Positions 17,249-28,336 of a DNA stretch of 64,000 nt are shown here, in pieces. This DNA comes from Mycobacterium sp. GA-1285 (GTDB taxonomy: Bacteria > Actinomycetota > Actinomycetes > Mycobacteriales > Mycobacteriaceae). A program made the position numbers and the translations under genes. The stretch's first letter is position 1, and each line of letters begins with the position of its first letter. The stretch covers positions 57,608 to 121,607 of the forward strand of contig NZ_LQIS01000011.1 in assembly GCF_001499905.1 (NCBI RefSeq), written 5' to 3'. The notes beneath the pieces are model-generated. The model saw only the letters and a program-made list of their open reading frames with translations. It had not been told where the DNA came from and ran no database searches.

Positions 17249-18301
17249 ATGCTTAGCGGCGCCGGCCTGAAGGTCGACGGGGCGGTTTCCAGTCGGCTCG
17301 CCGACGTGGTGGAGACGGCCAACACGCTGCAGCGACGCGGGTACGACGGATGCTGGACGGCCGAGGTGGCCCACGACCCCTTCCTCCCGCTGACGCTCGC
17401 CGCCGAGCACACCGACACCCTCGACCTCGGCACCAGCATCGCGGTCGCGTTCGCCCGAAACCCCATGACCGTGGCCAACATCGGCTGGGATCTGCAGGAC
17501 TACTCGCGGGGCCGGCTGATCGTGGGTCTGGGTTCGCAGATCCGCCCGCACATCGAGAAGCGGTTCAGCATGCCGTGGAGCCAACCCGTGCGCCGCATGG
17601 GCGAATTCGTGCACGCGATGCGCGAGATCTGGACGTGCTGGCGAGACGGCTCGCGGTTGCAGTTCGAAGGCGACTTCTACACGCACAAGCTGATGACGCC
17701 GATGTTCACTCCCGAACCGCACGACTATGGGTTTCCGAAGGTGTTCATCGCCGCGGTGGGCGAGGCGATGACCGAGATGGCCGGTCAAGTCGCCGACGGC
17801 GTTCTGGCACACGCCTTCACCACCAAACGCTATTTCGAAGAGGTCACCATCCCGGCGCTCGAGCGCGGCATGGAACGCTCCGGTAGACAGCGCAGCGACT
17901 TTCAGGTGTCGTGTCCCATCTTCGTGGTGACCGGCGCGAACGAGCGCGAGGTCACCGACGCCGCCGTCGCCACCCGCAAGCAGATCGCCTTCTATGGGTC
18001 CACCCCGGCCTATCGCAAAGTGCTCGAGTTGCACGGGTGGGGAGACCTGCACGACGAACTGCACCGGCTCAGCCTGGCCGGCGAGTGGGACGCGATGGGA
18101 ACGCTGATCGACAACGAGATCCTCGAGGCGTTCGCGGTCCTCGCCCCGATCGACAGGCTGGCCGCCAAGATTCGCGACCGATGCGATGGCGTGATCGACC
18201 GGGTCATGATCGGCTTCCCGCGCTCGATCGACGAAGCGACGATAGTGGCCGTGCTGGAGGAAGTACGCGCACATGACGGTTCGGCAGAGGAGTTCTTGTG
18301 A
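17249..18301 (+). CDS. Luciferase-like oxidoreductase (LLM family), second copy
   Basis: 350 residues. TIM-barrel luciferase-like protein with RGYDGCWTAEVAHDPF, LGTSIAVAFARNPM and the signature YSRGRLIVGLGSQIRPHI. It resembles the F420-dependent mycobacterial LLM group closely, but F420 use is inferred from lineage. It is clearly different from the LLM protein at 14440-15483, so the two likely act on different intermediates. The ATG follows the degenerate operator without a gap and lacks a Shine-Dalgarno sequence. Its stop overlaps the GTG of the P450 gene (GTGA), making a two-gene unit. Confidence 0.83.
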   Translation: MLSGAGLKVDGAVSSRLADVVETANTLQRRGYDGCWTAEVAHDPFLPLTLAAEHTDTLDLGTSIAVAFARNPMTVANIGWDLQDYSRGRLIVGLGSQIRPHIEKRFSMPWSQPVRRMGEFVHAMREIWTCWRDGSRLQFEGDFYTHKLMTPMFTPEPHDYGFPKVFIAAVGEAMTEMAGQVADGVLAHAFTTKRYFEEVTIPALERGMERSGRQRSDFQVSCPIFVVTGANEREVTDAAVATRKQIAFYGSTPAYRKVLELHGWGDLHDELHRLSLAGEWDAMGTLIDNEILEAFAVLAPIDRLAAKIRDRCDGVIDRVMIGFPRSIDEATIVAVLEEVRAHDGSAEEFL

Positions 18302-19536
18302 GCACACGGATCATGGACGAGGCGGCCAAGGTCTTCGCCACCCCGCAGGCCTATACCGATGAAGCCAAACTGCATGCGTCGCTGACGCATCTGCGGGCCA
18401 ACGCGCCCATCTCGTGGGTCGACGTGCCCAACTACAACCCGTTCTGGGCGATCACCAAACACGCCGACATCATGGACATCGAGCGTGCCAACGATGTGTT
18501 CACCAACTCACCGCGGCCCGTGCTGACGACCGCCCAGGGCGACGAGCAACAGGCCGCGATCGGCGTCAAAACGTTGATCCACATGGACGATCCGCAGCAC
18601 CGCGACTTCCGCGCGATCGGCGCGAACTGGTTCCGCCCGAAGGCCATGCGGGACTTGAAGGTGCGCATCGACGAGCTGGCAAAGCGGTTCGTCGACGGGA
18701 TGATCGAGCGGGCGCCTGAGTGCGACTTCGTGCAGGAGGTCGCGGTGAATTACCCGCTGTACGTGATCATGTCGATGCTCGGAATTCCCGAATCCGATTT
18801 CCCAAGGATGTTGAAGTACACGCAGGAGCTATTCGGCGCCGACGACGCCGAACTGCAGCGCAGCGACTCACTTGAGGAGTCGATGGCGGTGCTGCTCGAG
18901 ATGTTCGGCTACTTCAACGAATTGACCGCGGCGCGTCGCGCCAACCCGACCGAGGACCTCGCGTCTGCGATCGCCAACGCCACGATCAACGGCGAAACGC
19001 TGTCGGATATCGACACCGTCTCCTACTACCTCATCATCGCCACGGCCGGACACGACACGACCAGTGCGGTGATCTCCGGTGGTCTGCACGCACTCATCGA
19101 GCATTCCGACCAGCTCGACCGTCTGCGGGCGGACATGCACCTGATGCCGCTGGCGGCCGAGGAGATGATCCGCTGGGTCACGCCGGTCAAGGCCTTCATG
19201 CGTACGGCCGCCGAGGACACCACCGTTCGGGGCGTTCCCATCGCGGCGGGGGAATCGGTTCTGCTGTCTTATGTCTCGGGTAACCGTGACGAGGACGTGT
19301 TCGACGACCCCTTCCGCTTCGACATCACCCGCGACCCCAACAAGCACATCGCCTTCGGGTACGGTGTGCACTTCTGCCTAGGGGCGGCGTTGGCCCGCAT
19401 GGAGGTGAACAGCTTCTTCAGCGAGCTGCTGCCCCGCTTGAAGGGCGTCGACCTGGCGGGCCGTCCCGAGCATGTGGCCACGACCTTCGTCGGCGGCCTC
19501 AAACACCTGCCGATCCGCTACTCATTGACGGCCTAG
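18298..19536 (+). CDS. Cytochrome P450 (second of the island)
   Basis: 412 residues. Oxygen-binding helix with IIATAGHDTTS, the normal acid-alcohol pair, then EEMIRWVTP with the ExxR helix, and the heme loop FGYGVHFCLGAALARME with Cys360. LIHMDDPQHRDFRAI is the conserved C-helix region; overall look is close to the mycobacterial CYP124/125/142-type enzymes that oxidise methyl-branched lipids and sterol side chains, though subfamily cannot be assigned by eye. GTG start overlaps the LLM stop. It ends the catabolic island and is convergent with the ybdD-cstA unit. Confidence 0.9.
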   Translation: MSTRIMDEAAKVFATPQAYTDEAKLHASLTHLRANAPISWVDVPNYNPFWAITKHADIMDIERANDVFTNSPRPVLTTAQGDEQQAAIGVKTLIHMDDPQHRDFRAIGANWFRPKAMRDLKVRIDELAKRFVDGMIERAPECDFVQEVAVNYPLYVIMSMLGIPESDFPRMLKYTQELFGADDAELQRSDSLEESMAVLLEMFGYFNELTAARRANPTEDLASAIANATINGETLSDIDTVSYYLIIATAGHDTTSAVISGGLHALIEHSDQLDRLRADMHLMPLAAEEMIRWVTPVKAFMRTAAEDTTVRGVPIAAGESVLLSYVSGNRDEDVFDDPFRFDITRDPNKHIAFGYGVHFCLGAALARMEVNSFFSELLPRLKGVDLAGRPEHVATTFVGGLKHLPIRYSLTA

Positions 19537-19749
19537 CAGGCGGCGCGGTTCACCACGATCGCGTTGGGTGTCACGGCGGTCAAACTCCAGCTCTGTGAGC
19601 AGAACCGAGCGCTCAGCAGCAGCGCGCACCCGGATCGGCGTCGGATGCAGCGTGCCGCACGCGCCAGTAGTCCCGTTCGGAGAGCACCGGTTCACCCGGA
19701 TGGGTACGCGAGCGGTGCTCGACGTACCGCCGGTAGTGGGTATCGCCCA

Positions 19750-22053
<2,304 letters not shown>

Positions 22054-22103
22054 GTGGCGATCTTTTCATCGGCTGCGCCGGCGACGTGTCAAAACCGCGG
22101 GCT

Positions 22104-23651
22104 TCAGCTTCCGCGCTGGTAGAACGCCCGCACCGTGTCGATGGTGTCGGCTTCGGCGGGGCTCTTGTCGTCGCGGTACCGCAGCACCCTGGCGAATCGC
22201 AGGGCCATACCGCCGGGGTACCGCGTCGAAGTCTGCACGCCGTCGAAGGCGATCTCGACGACCTGCTCGGGCCGCAGCGGCACCACATAACCGTCGGTGG
22301 GGCCGTCGGCCAATTCGAGAAACCGCGCGGTCTGCCATTCGAGCATCGCGTCGCTCATGCCCTTGAAAGTCTTTCCTAGCATAACGAATTCACCCGTCTG
22401 TGAATCTCGTGCACCTAGGTGGATGTTCGACAGCTTGCCGGTGCGACGGCCCGAACCCCACTCGGCCGCCAGGACCACGAGGTCGAGGGTGTGCGCGGGT
22501 TTGACCTTGAGCCAGCCGGCTCCGCGTCTCCCCGCCTCGTACGGCGCGGTCAACGACTTCGCCATCACGCCCTCGTGACCCGCAGCCAGTGTCACTTCCA
22601 GGAACTCCTGCGCCTGTTCGACGTCGCCGGTGACGAGGCGGTCGACGCGGTGCAGCTTCGGAACGAGCGCATCGAGCACCTCGATGCGCTCGGCGGCCGG
22701 TTTGTCCAGGAGGTCGAGGCCGTCGACATGCAGAAGGTCGAACACGAAGACCGACAGCGGCTGGGCCGCCGCGGCAGCGGCGATGTCGGCGGAGCGACCG
22801 AAGCGAGACGCGGTGACCTGGAAGCGGTGCGGTCGCCGGTCGGGTTTGAGTGCGATCGCCTCGGCGTCGGCGATCACGGTCGTGACCGGCAGTGCCAGCG
22901 CGGCGTCGACGACCTCCGGGAGGCGTGCGGTCACGTCGTCGAGGCTGCGGGTGTAGATGGAAACCTCATCGCCTCGCCGATGCACCTGCACCCTGGCACC
23001 GTCCAGCTTCGCCTCGAAAACGGCTGTGCCGCCGAGACGTTCGAGTGCCTCGGCCACGCCGGTCGCCGTCTGCGCCAGCATCGGGCCGACCGGACGGCCG
23101 ACCGTGAGCGTGAACCGCTCCAGTGCGGCCGCACCGATGGTCAGGGCGGCGGCCGCGACGGCGGGCAGGTCACCCCCGAGCATCGCCGCGCGGCGCACTG
23201 CGGCGGCCGGGAGGTCGGCGGCCTTGGCGACCGCATCTGCCATCACGCCGACGAGTGCGCCCTGGCGCAGCTCTCCGCCGAGCAGCCGGCGCAGAAACAT
23301 CTGCTCTTCTGCGGTCGCGGTGCTGAACAGTCCGGCGAGCAGCTCGGCTCGCCGCGCTTGCGAACCCTTGCCCGCGACCTGTCCGATCTCGGTGAAGCGT
23401 GCGTGGACTTCCGGCACCGTCAGCGATGCCGACTCCGCCGGGGGCGGAAGCGAGCGCAAGGCGGCCCACCCGACGCCGATCTGCCGTTGCGGCAACTCGC
23501 CGGAGAGCCACGACACCACGACCGCGACCTGGTCGGCGTCGCCCTCCTCTCCGGCGCGGGCCAACACGTCGGCGATCCGGGCCGTCTTGGCCAGCCGCGA
23601 CGAGGACGCACCGACCTCGGCCGACGCCGTGGCCACGTCGAGTAACTGCAC
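22104..23651 (-). CDS. ligB: ATP-dependent DNA ligase LigB
   Basis: 515 residues. The nucleotidyl-lysine motif I is EAKLDGAR with Lys215; motif III follows ([10 protein letters not shown]), motif [10 protein letters not shown] and motif V GWLKVKP. An N-terminal DNA-binding domain of about 190 residues precedes the adenylation domain, as in archaeal/eukaryal-type ligases and in mycobacterial LigB. The C-terminal OB domain ends in [16 protein letters not shown]. It seals nicks with ATP, probably as an accessory to the NAD-dependent LigA. The GTG start at 23651 gives the family N-terminus. Position corresponds to Rv3062. Confidence 0.93.
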   Translation of the reverse strand: MQLLDVATASAEVGASSSRLAKTARIADVLARAGEEGDADQVAVVVSWLSGELPQRQIGVGWAALRSLPPPAESASLTVPEVHARFTEIGQVAGKGSQARRAELLAGLFSTATAEEQMFLRRLLGGELRQGALVGVMADAVAKAADLPAAAVRRAAMLGGDLPAVAAAALTIGAAALERFTLTVGRPVGPMLAQTATGVAEALERLGGTAVFEAKLDGARVQVHRRGDEVSIYTRSLDDVTARLPEVVDAALALPVTTVIADAEAIALKPDRRPHRFQVTASRFGRSADIAAAAAAQPLSVFVFDLLHVDGLDLLDKPAAERIEVLDALVPKLHRVDRLVTGDVEQAQEFLEVTLAAGHEGVMAKSLTAPYEAGRRGAGWLKVKPAHTLDLVVLAAEWGSGRRTGKLSNIHLGARDSQTGEFVMLGKTFKGMSDAMLEWQTARFLELADGPTDGYVVPLRPEQVVEIAFDGVQTSTRYPGGMALRFARVLRYRDDKSPAEADTIDTVRAFYQRGS

Positions 23652-23696
23652 GGGTTCAGCCTGTCACGCCGGTCGGACATCGCCGGTCAGGTGATT

Positions 23697-23760
23697 GGCG
23701 CGACCGACCGCGTTTGCACGCATTTCAGCGGCGTGTCGGTGGGCAACACGGTCGCTCGCG
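23697..23760. repeat. Intergenic palindromic repeat, copy B
   Basis: The left arm GCGCGACCGACCG and right arm CGGTCGCTCGCG pair with one mismatch. The loop contains GCGGCGTGTCGGTGGGCA, identical to copy A near 1.77 kb. It lies between the end of the sulfite-oxidase-fold gene and the start of ligB, both on the minus strand. Confidence 0.75.
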
Positions 23761-23770
23761 GCGGTAAGCG

Positions 23771-25312
23771 TCACGTGACCTGGAAGTCCACGCTGTGCCA
23801 GCCGGTGGCGCCGTCGGGGATCGGTTCGGCGATGTCGGCGGTCTGCACCGCGCAGGTGTTGTCGGTGGCGCGCACCGTGATGGTATGCCGTCCCGGCTGT
23901 GTGGTCTGCCACGGGAAACTCCACAGCCGCCAGGTCTCGTTCGAGTAGGCGGCGCCGAGTTCGGCCTGTTGCCAGTCGCCTTGACCGTCGGGGCCGTCGA
24001 TGCGCACCTCGACGTTGCGCACCCCGCGGTTCTGCGCCCACGCCACACCGCCGAATGTCACGGCCCCGCGGGGTACCTCCTGACCGCTGCGCGGCACGTC
24101 GATTCGCGACTCGGTTTTGATCGGTCCGCGCGGCGACCACCCCAGACGCGTCCAGTAGGCCTCGGCGCGGTCGAATTGCGTCACCTCGAGGTCCACCACC
24201 CACTTCGTCGCCGAGACATACCCGTACAACCCGGGCACGACCAACCGGGCGGGGTAGCCGTGATCGGTCGGCAGCGGCTCGCCGTTCATGCCGATTGCCA
24301 GCAGCGCGCCGCGGTCGTCGGTGAGCGCCTCGACCGGAGTGCCCGCGGTGAACCCGTCGATCGACATCGACAGCACCATGTCCGCCTCGCGCTGAACTCC
24401 GGCTTGGGCCAACAGGTCTGAGACGCGATATCCCGTCCACGTGGCGTTGCCGATGAGATCACCGCCCACCGGGTTCGACACACACGTGAGCGTCACCAGT
24501 TTCTCGACCACGTCGAATCGGTCGAGATCATCGAAGCGCAAGGTGATTTCGCGATCCACCATGCCGTGGATGCGCAACTGCCAGTTCTCGCGGCTCAACT
24601 GCGGCACCTGCAGCGTGGTGTCGATGCGGTAGAAGTCGGCGTTGTTGGTGATGAACGACGGCAGCGCAACACCTTTCGGCTGCACCGTCGCCGGGACCGG
24701 GGGAGCGGCGACGTCGACCGGTGGCAGCGCGAAAGCCGTACGCTCACCGGAGACCGAGGTCGTCAGGCGGGACAGCACGACGCCGCCCACTCCGGTCAGC
24801 ACGCCTGCCCCGAGGAAGCCCAGCGTGATCAACGACAGCCGTCGGCCGGGATCGGGTCCGTCGTCGGCGCCCGCGTGCTCGGCGTCGGTGAACCGCCCGG
24901 ATGTCAGCAGTCGCAGCACCGCGACGCCGCACGCGGCGCCGACCACCGTCGGCAGGGTGTCCAACAGGGTCGCCCCCGCGCGCGAGAGGACCGCTGCGCA
25001 CCCGGCGACACCGGCCGCGACGATCGCGATACTGCCGATCGGAAAGCGCCGCGTCTCCAGCGCCGCGGTGGCGGCGGCCACGACGGCGATCACCGCGAGC
25101 ACGAGCATCGACAGGACCAGTTTGTCGGCCATGCCGAAGGTTTGGATCGCCCACTCCTTGACCGACCCGGGCGTCAGGTCGATGACCGTCGACCCGACTG
25201 CGGTACGCGAGTCGGCCTGCGGCCCGACGAAGACGGCGAGCAGTTGGGTCACGCCGAGCGCCACGGCGGCCGCGGCGATGCCGCCCATCGCCTTGGTGCT
25301 GCGCGACGTCAT
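23771..25312 (-). CDS. Membrane-anchored molybdopterin oxidoreductase, sulfite-oxidase fold
   Basis: 513 residues from the ATG at 25312 (a GTG at 25339 would add nine). The first 200 residues hold four or five hydrophobic segments (for example GIAAAAVALGVTQLLAVFV, LVLSMLVLAVIAVVAA, GFLGAGVLTGVGGVVLS). After residue 230 comes a soluble sulfite-oxidase-type domain with the molybdenum-ligand cysteine in TLTCVSNPVGG, HGYPARLVVPGLYGY and a closing Ig-like dimerisation domain (VEVRIDGPDGQGDWQQAELG). The domain should face the outside of the membrane. The substrate is unknown: sulfite, peptide methionine sulfoxide or another oxide are possible. Family firm, role open. Confidence 0.85.
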   Translation of the reverse strand: MTSRSTKAMGGIAAAAVALGVTQLLAVFVGPQADSRTAVGSTVIDLTPGSVKEWAIQTFGMADKLVLSMLVLAVIAVVAAATAALETRRFPIGSIAIVAAGVAGCAAVLSRAGATLLDTLPTVVGAACGVAVLRLLTSGRFTDAEHAGADDGPDPGRRLSLITLGFLGAGVLTGVGGVVLSRLTTSVSGERTAFALPPVDVAAPPVPATVQPKGVALPSFITNNADFYRIDTTLQVPQLSRENWQLRIHGMVDREITLRFDDLDRFDVVEKLVTLTCVSNPVGGDLIGNATWTGYRVSDLLAQAGVQREADMVLSMSIDGFTAGTPVEALTDDRGALLAIGMNGEPLPTDHGYPARLVVPGLYGYVSATKWVVDLEVTQFDRAEAYWTRLGWSPRGPIKTESRIDVPRSGQEVPRGAVTFGGVAWAQNRGVRNVEVRIDGPDGQGDWQQAELGAAYSNETWRLWSFPWQTTQPGRHTITVRATDNTCAVQTADIAEPIPDGATGWHSVDFQVT

Positions 25313-25415
25313 GCCGCTCAAAGTACTCACGTTGGCCACCCGACGGGCTTACCGAACGATGACGTCAGCTAGGTTGCTTTACGAATCGAGCTCTTTTTGG
25401 AAAGGGGAGACCCAG

Positions 25416-26183
25416 GTGGAGATTTCTGGCAAGAAGGCCATCGTCGTCGGCGGGGCTTCGGGCTTCGGTAAGGCGACGGCCGAGTTGCTGGCTGAACGCG
25501 GCGCCGACGTGGCGATTCTGGACCGCCCGCAGTCGAAGGGCAAGGAAGTGGCCGACGCGATCGGCGGCTCCTTCTTCGAGGTGGACGTCACCGACTTCGA
25601 GGGCACCGAGAAGGTGCTGCAGCAGGCGATCGACAAGCTCGGAGCGCTGCACATCATCGTGACGACGGCCGGCGGCGGCGCCGCCGAGCGCACCGTCAAG
25701 AAGGACGGCCCCCACAGCCTCGACACGTTCCGCAAGTGCGTCGACCTCAACCTCATCGGCACGTTCAACATCAGCAGGCTGGCCGGTTGGCAGATGAGCC
25801 AGCAGGATCTCGTCGACGACGAGCAGGAAGAGCGCGGCGTCATCATCAACACCGCCTCGATCGCGGCGTTCGAGGGCCAGATCGGGCAGGTCGCCTACAC
25901 CGCGTCCAAGGCCGCGATCGCCGGGATGTGCCTGACGATGGCCCGAGACATGGGCAGCCTGGGCATCCGCGCGCTGGCGATCGCGCCGAGCCTGTTCGCC
26001 ACCGGTCTGACCGAGGGCATCCCCGACGAGTTCGCCAAGGCGTTGACCAGGGATGCGGCTTTCCCGAAGCGGCTCGGCAAGCCGGAGGAGTACGCCAAAC
26101 TGGTCGCCGCGATCGTCGAGAACCCGATGCTCAACGGCCAGTGCCTGCGCCTGGACGCCGGCCAGCGCTTCGCTCCCAAGTAG
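25416..26183 (+). CDS. Short-chain dehydrogenase, 3-hydroxyacyl-CoA dehydrogenase type II-like
   Basis: 255 residues. NAD(P)-binding Gly motif VGGASGFGKA (residues 11-20), and the catalytic triad Ser148, Tyr161 and Lys165 in ASIAAFEGQIGQVAYTASK. The sequence resembles the 17-beta-HSD type 10/HADH2 group, which oxidises 3-hydroxyacyl-CoA or hydroxysteroids. The GTG start at 25416 has a good AAAGGGGAGA Shine-Dalgarno (25401-25410); reading further upstream has no support. It is divergent from the sulfite-oxidase-fold gene and followed by a hairpin. I recall a similar gene as Rv1144. Confidence 0.87.
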   Translation: MEISGKKAIVVGGASGFGKATAELLAERGADVAILDRPQSKGKEVADAIGGSFFEVDVTDFEGTEKVLQQAIDKLGALHIIVTTAGGGAAERTVKKDGPHSLDTFRKCVDLNLIGTFNISRLAGWQMSQQDLVDDEQEERGVIINTASIAAFEGQIGQVAYTASKAAIAGMCLTMARDMGSLGIRALAIAPSLFATGLTEGIPDEFAKALTRDAAFPKRLGKPEEYAKLVAAIVENPMLNGQCLRLDAGQRFAPK

Positions 26184-26192
26184 GCGAGGTGG

Positions 26193-26235
26193 TTTGTGCG
26201 TGCAGGAGTGCTCCGCGCTCCTGAACGTACACAAG
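26193..26235. terminator. Hairpin after the SDR gene
   Basis: TTGTGCGTGCAGGAG (26194-26208) pairs with CTCCTGAACGTACACAA (26219-26235) with small bulges, around an inner AGGAGTGCTCCGCGCTCCT stem. It lies between two plus-strand genes and is a probable terminator without a T-run. Confidence 0.5.
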
Positions 26236-26267
26236 TCGCCGACTTTGCACCGTGACACGATGACTGC

Positions 26268-27332
26268 ATGCTCGACGATGCGCATCGGCTCCCGACACTG
26301 AGTGAGGACGACAAGAAAGCCCTGCAGCGGTGGGCGCGACAGCAGGGCCTGGGGACGACGGTCAGCGACGTCGAACCGTTGACCGGCGGCACCCAGAACA
26401 TCGTGGTGAGGTTGCGGATCGACGACCGGCCCATGGTTCTTCGTCGGCCGCCGGCGCATCCGCGGCCGACGAGCGACAAGACGATGCTGCGCGAGATCGC
26501 GGCGTTGCGAACATTGGCGGGGACGCGGGTGCCGCACCCCGAATTCATCGCCGGCTGTGAGGATCTCAGCGTCCTCGGCGTCGTCTTCTACTTGATGGAA
26601 GTGGTCGACGGCTTCAACCCCGGTGACGACATGTCCGAGGCGTACGTGCGCGATCCGGCGATGCGCCATCAGGTGGGGCTGTCGTACGCTGCCAGCCTTG
26701 CCGCACTCGGGCAGGTCGAATGGGAGGGCAGTCCGCTCGCCGAACTCAAACGGCCCGGTTCCTTTCTGGAGCGCCAGGTTCCGCAGTTCCTCCGGTTGCT
26801 CGAGAGCTATCGGCACGACCGGTACGACCCCGAGTCGTTGGCCGTGACCGAACTCGCTGAGTGGTTGGTGTCGAACCTGCCGCCAGAGGGTCGGCCGGGT
26901 GTCCTGCACGGCGACCCGCATCTGAGCAACGTGCTGCTGCGCCGCGACAAGCCCGAGGTGGCGGCGTTCGTCGATTGGGAGATGTGCACGATCGGCGACC
27001 CGCTGCTCGACCTGGGGTGGATGCTCATCTGCTGGCCGCTGGAGACCAACACGATCACCGCGGGTGCACAGCTCGCCGCCCTCGGCGGACTGGCCACCCG
27101 TCGCGAGCTCCTCGAGGCGTACCTCGCCGCGGGGGGACGCGAGACATCAAGCCTTGATTGGTATGTGGCGATGGCGTGCTTCAAACTCGGCATCGTCATC
27201 GAGGGCACCTGGTCGCGGTTCCTGGTCGGTCAGGCGAGCCGGGACGCGGGTGAGCGGTTGCATGCCAACGCCCAGAACCTCATCGACCTCGGTAACCGGG
27301 TCATCAAGGGAGACAGCCCCTTCGAGCTCTAG
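26268..27332 (+). CDS. Phosphotransferase-family protein (APH fold), FadE-associated type
   Basis: 354 residues with a kinase-like fold: GGTQNIVVRL near residue 40 as nucleotide loop, VLHGDPHLSNVLL with His214-Gly-Asp216, and AFVDWEMCTIGDPLLDLGW with the metal-binding Asp. This subgroup (VDWEMCTIGDPLLDLGWML) is the one found with acyl-CoA dehydrogenases across actinobacteria and, as the N-terminal domain, in eukaryotic ACAD10/11, which phosphorylate 4-hydroxy fatty acyl-CoA; a similar role is possible here. ATG 26268 lies 84 bases after the SDR gene on the same strand. Substrate not known. Confidence 0.82.
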   Translation: MLDDAHRLPTLSEDDKKALQRWARQQGLGTTVSDVEPLTGGTQNIVVRLRIDDRPMVLRRPPAHPRPTSDKTMLREIAALRTLAGTRVPHPEFIAGCEDLSVLGVVFYLMEVVDGFNPGDDMSEAYVRDPAMRHQVGLSYAASLAALGQVEWEGSPLAELKRPGSFLERQVPQFLRLLESYRHDRYDPESLAVTELAEWLVSNLPPEGRPGVLHGDPHLSNVLLRRDKPEVAAFVDWEMCTIGDPLLDLGWMLICWPLETNTITAGAQLAALGGLATRRELLEAYLAAGGRETSSLDWYVAMACFKLGIVIEGTWSRFLVGQASRDAGERLHANAQNLIDLGNRVIKGDSPFEL

Positions 27333-28078
27333 GTGTAGGTGTCGACTGCCAGCTTGACGGCCAGCGCCACCCCGGCCGCGCCGATCACCACACGCAGCGG
27401 CCCCGCCGGCGCGTGCCGCACGACGACGGGGCCCAGGCGGGAGCCGACCAGGCAACCGAGACCCAGCACCAGCATCGCCCCCCAGTGCACCGGCGCCAGC
27501 AGTGCGAACACCACGGCTGCCACAAGATTCGCCACGCCCAGGATGACGTTCTTACCCGCGTTGGCCTCCGCGAGTGAGGCATGCCCCGTGCGCAGGAGTA
27601 GTGCAAGCAGCAACACCCCGGCGGCCGCGCCGAAGTAGCCGCCGTAAATGCAGATCAGGAACACGGCGGTCGCCTCGATGACCACCGCTGCACGACGACG
27701 CCCCGCGCTCGGTGCGTCGCGGGGAGCCCGACGGGGCAGCAGGATAGCGACCGACGCGACACCGAGCAGGATCGGCACGGATCTCTCGAAGCCCCCGGCG
27801 GGTGTGGTGAGCAGCAGCGCGGCGCCGGCCACGCCCCCGAACACCGCGATCGGAGCGGTTCGGCGGATCCACCGCCCTTGACCCTCCAGTTCTGGGCGAG
27901 ACCCCAAAACCGATCCGATGCCGTTGAACACCAGTGCCACCGTGTTGGTCACGTTGGCGGTCACCGGAGGCAACCCGAAGAGCAGCAGCGCGGGATAGGT
28001 GGCCACCGAAGCAAGCCCGGCGATGCTGCCGGTGAGCCCGCCGAGAACGCCGGCGGCGAAGAGCAGGGCCCACGTCAT
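27329..28078 (-). CDS. TauE/SafE-family membrane transporter
   Basis: 249 residues, nearly all hydrophobic, with seven or eight membrane segments. The N-terminal half begins LLFAAGVLGGLTGSIAGLASV and holds PPVTANVTNTVALVF; the second half has LAEANAGKNVILGVANLVAAV, the repeated motif of the family. TauE/SafE proteins export sulfite, sulfoacetate or other small anions. The 3' end overlaps the convergent phosphotransferase gene by four bases. The upstream region is shared with the divergent leader-peptide promoter. Substrate unassigned. Confidence 0.85.
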   Translation of the reverse strand: MTWALLFAAGVLGGLTGSIAGLASVATYPALLLFGLPPVTANVTNTVALVFNGIGSVLGSRPELEGQGRWIRRTAPIAVFGGVAGAALLLTTPAGGFERSVPILLGVASVAILLPRRAPRDAPSAGRRRAAVVIEATAVFLICIYGGYFGAAAGVLLLALLLRTGHASLAEANAGKNVILGVANLVAAVVFALLAPVHWGAMLVLGLGCLVGSRLGPVVVRHAPAGPLRVVIGAAGVALAVKLAVDTYT

Positions 28079-28135
28079 CGAGGATCACGCTACGGCCAGG
28101 ACGCGCCGGCAAGGACTCGAGGCGCTGTGACGTAT

Positions 28136-28155
28136 CTCTATCAGCTCTCTATCAG
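28136..28155. repeat. Direct repeat CTCTATCAG x2
   Basis: Two copies of CTCTATCAG at 28136-28144 and 28147-28155, 11 bases apart and therefore on the same face of the helix, about 55 bases upstream of the likely -10 element at 28210. Possibly an activator or repressor site. Confidence 0.35.
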
Positions 28156-28186
28156 CCCGGGCCGTCAGCATGCGGAGAATTTTTCT

Positions 28187-28222
28187 TTGCGGCCCGGTCG
28201 GCGGTTGTCTACGATCGGACGC
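28187..28222 (+). promoter_or_regulatory. Probable promoter with TACGAT -10, leaderless start
   Basis: TACGAT (28210-28215) is a good mycobacterial -10. TTGCGG (28187-28192) stands 17 bases upstream as a fair -35. The next start codon, GTG 28223, is 8 bases after the -10, so transcription should begin at or next to it. Confidence 0.5.
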
Positions 28223-28264
28223 GTGCCGAGGCGACTCGTAGTAGCAACCCGCAGCGGGGTCTGA
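28223..28264 (+). CDS. Leaderless 13-codon leader peptide (VPRRLVVATRSGV)
   Basis: GTG CCG AGG CGA CTC GTA GTA GCA, then ACC CGC AGC GGG GTC TGA. The predicted start lies where transcription should begin, so the peptide would be made from a leaderless message. It contains a Leu-Val-Val run and a final Val, and the stop is directly followed by two mutually exclusive stems. This is the layout of a branched-chain amino-acid attenuator, and the next gene encodes a leucine-type regulatory domain. No protein evidence is possible from sequence. Confidence 0.5.
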   Translation: MPRRLVVATRSGV

Positions 28265-28268
28265 TCCT

Positions 28269-28308
28269 GACCGACCCCTCGCTGTGGGTCGTCGCTACGT
28301 AGTCGGTC
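28269..28308 (+). promoter_or_regulatory. Candidate attenuator: two competing stems
   Basis: CGACCC (28272-28277) can pair with GGGTCG (28286-28291), or GACCGAC (28269-28275) can pair with GTCGGTC (28302-28308). The two share bases 28272-28275 and cannot form together. They lie between the leader peptide stop and the ATG at 28337, so ribosome position on the leader could choose between them. Confidence 0.45.
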
Positions 28309-28336
28309 ACTTCACTTCGAAGAAGAAGACCGGCAC

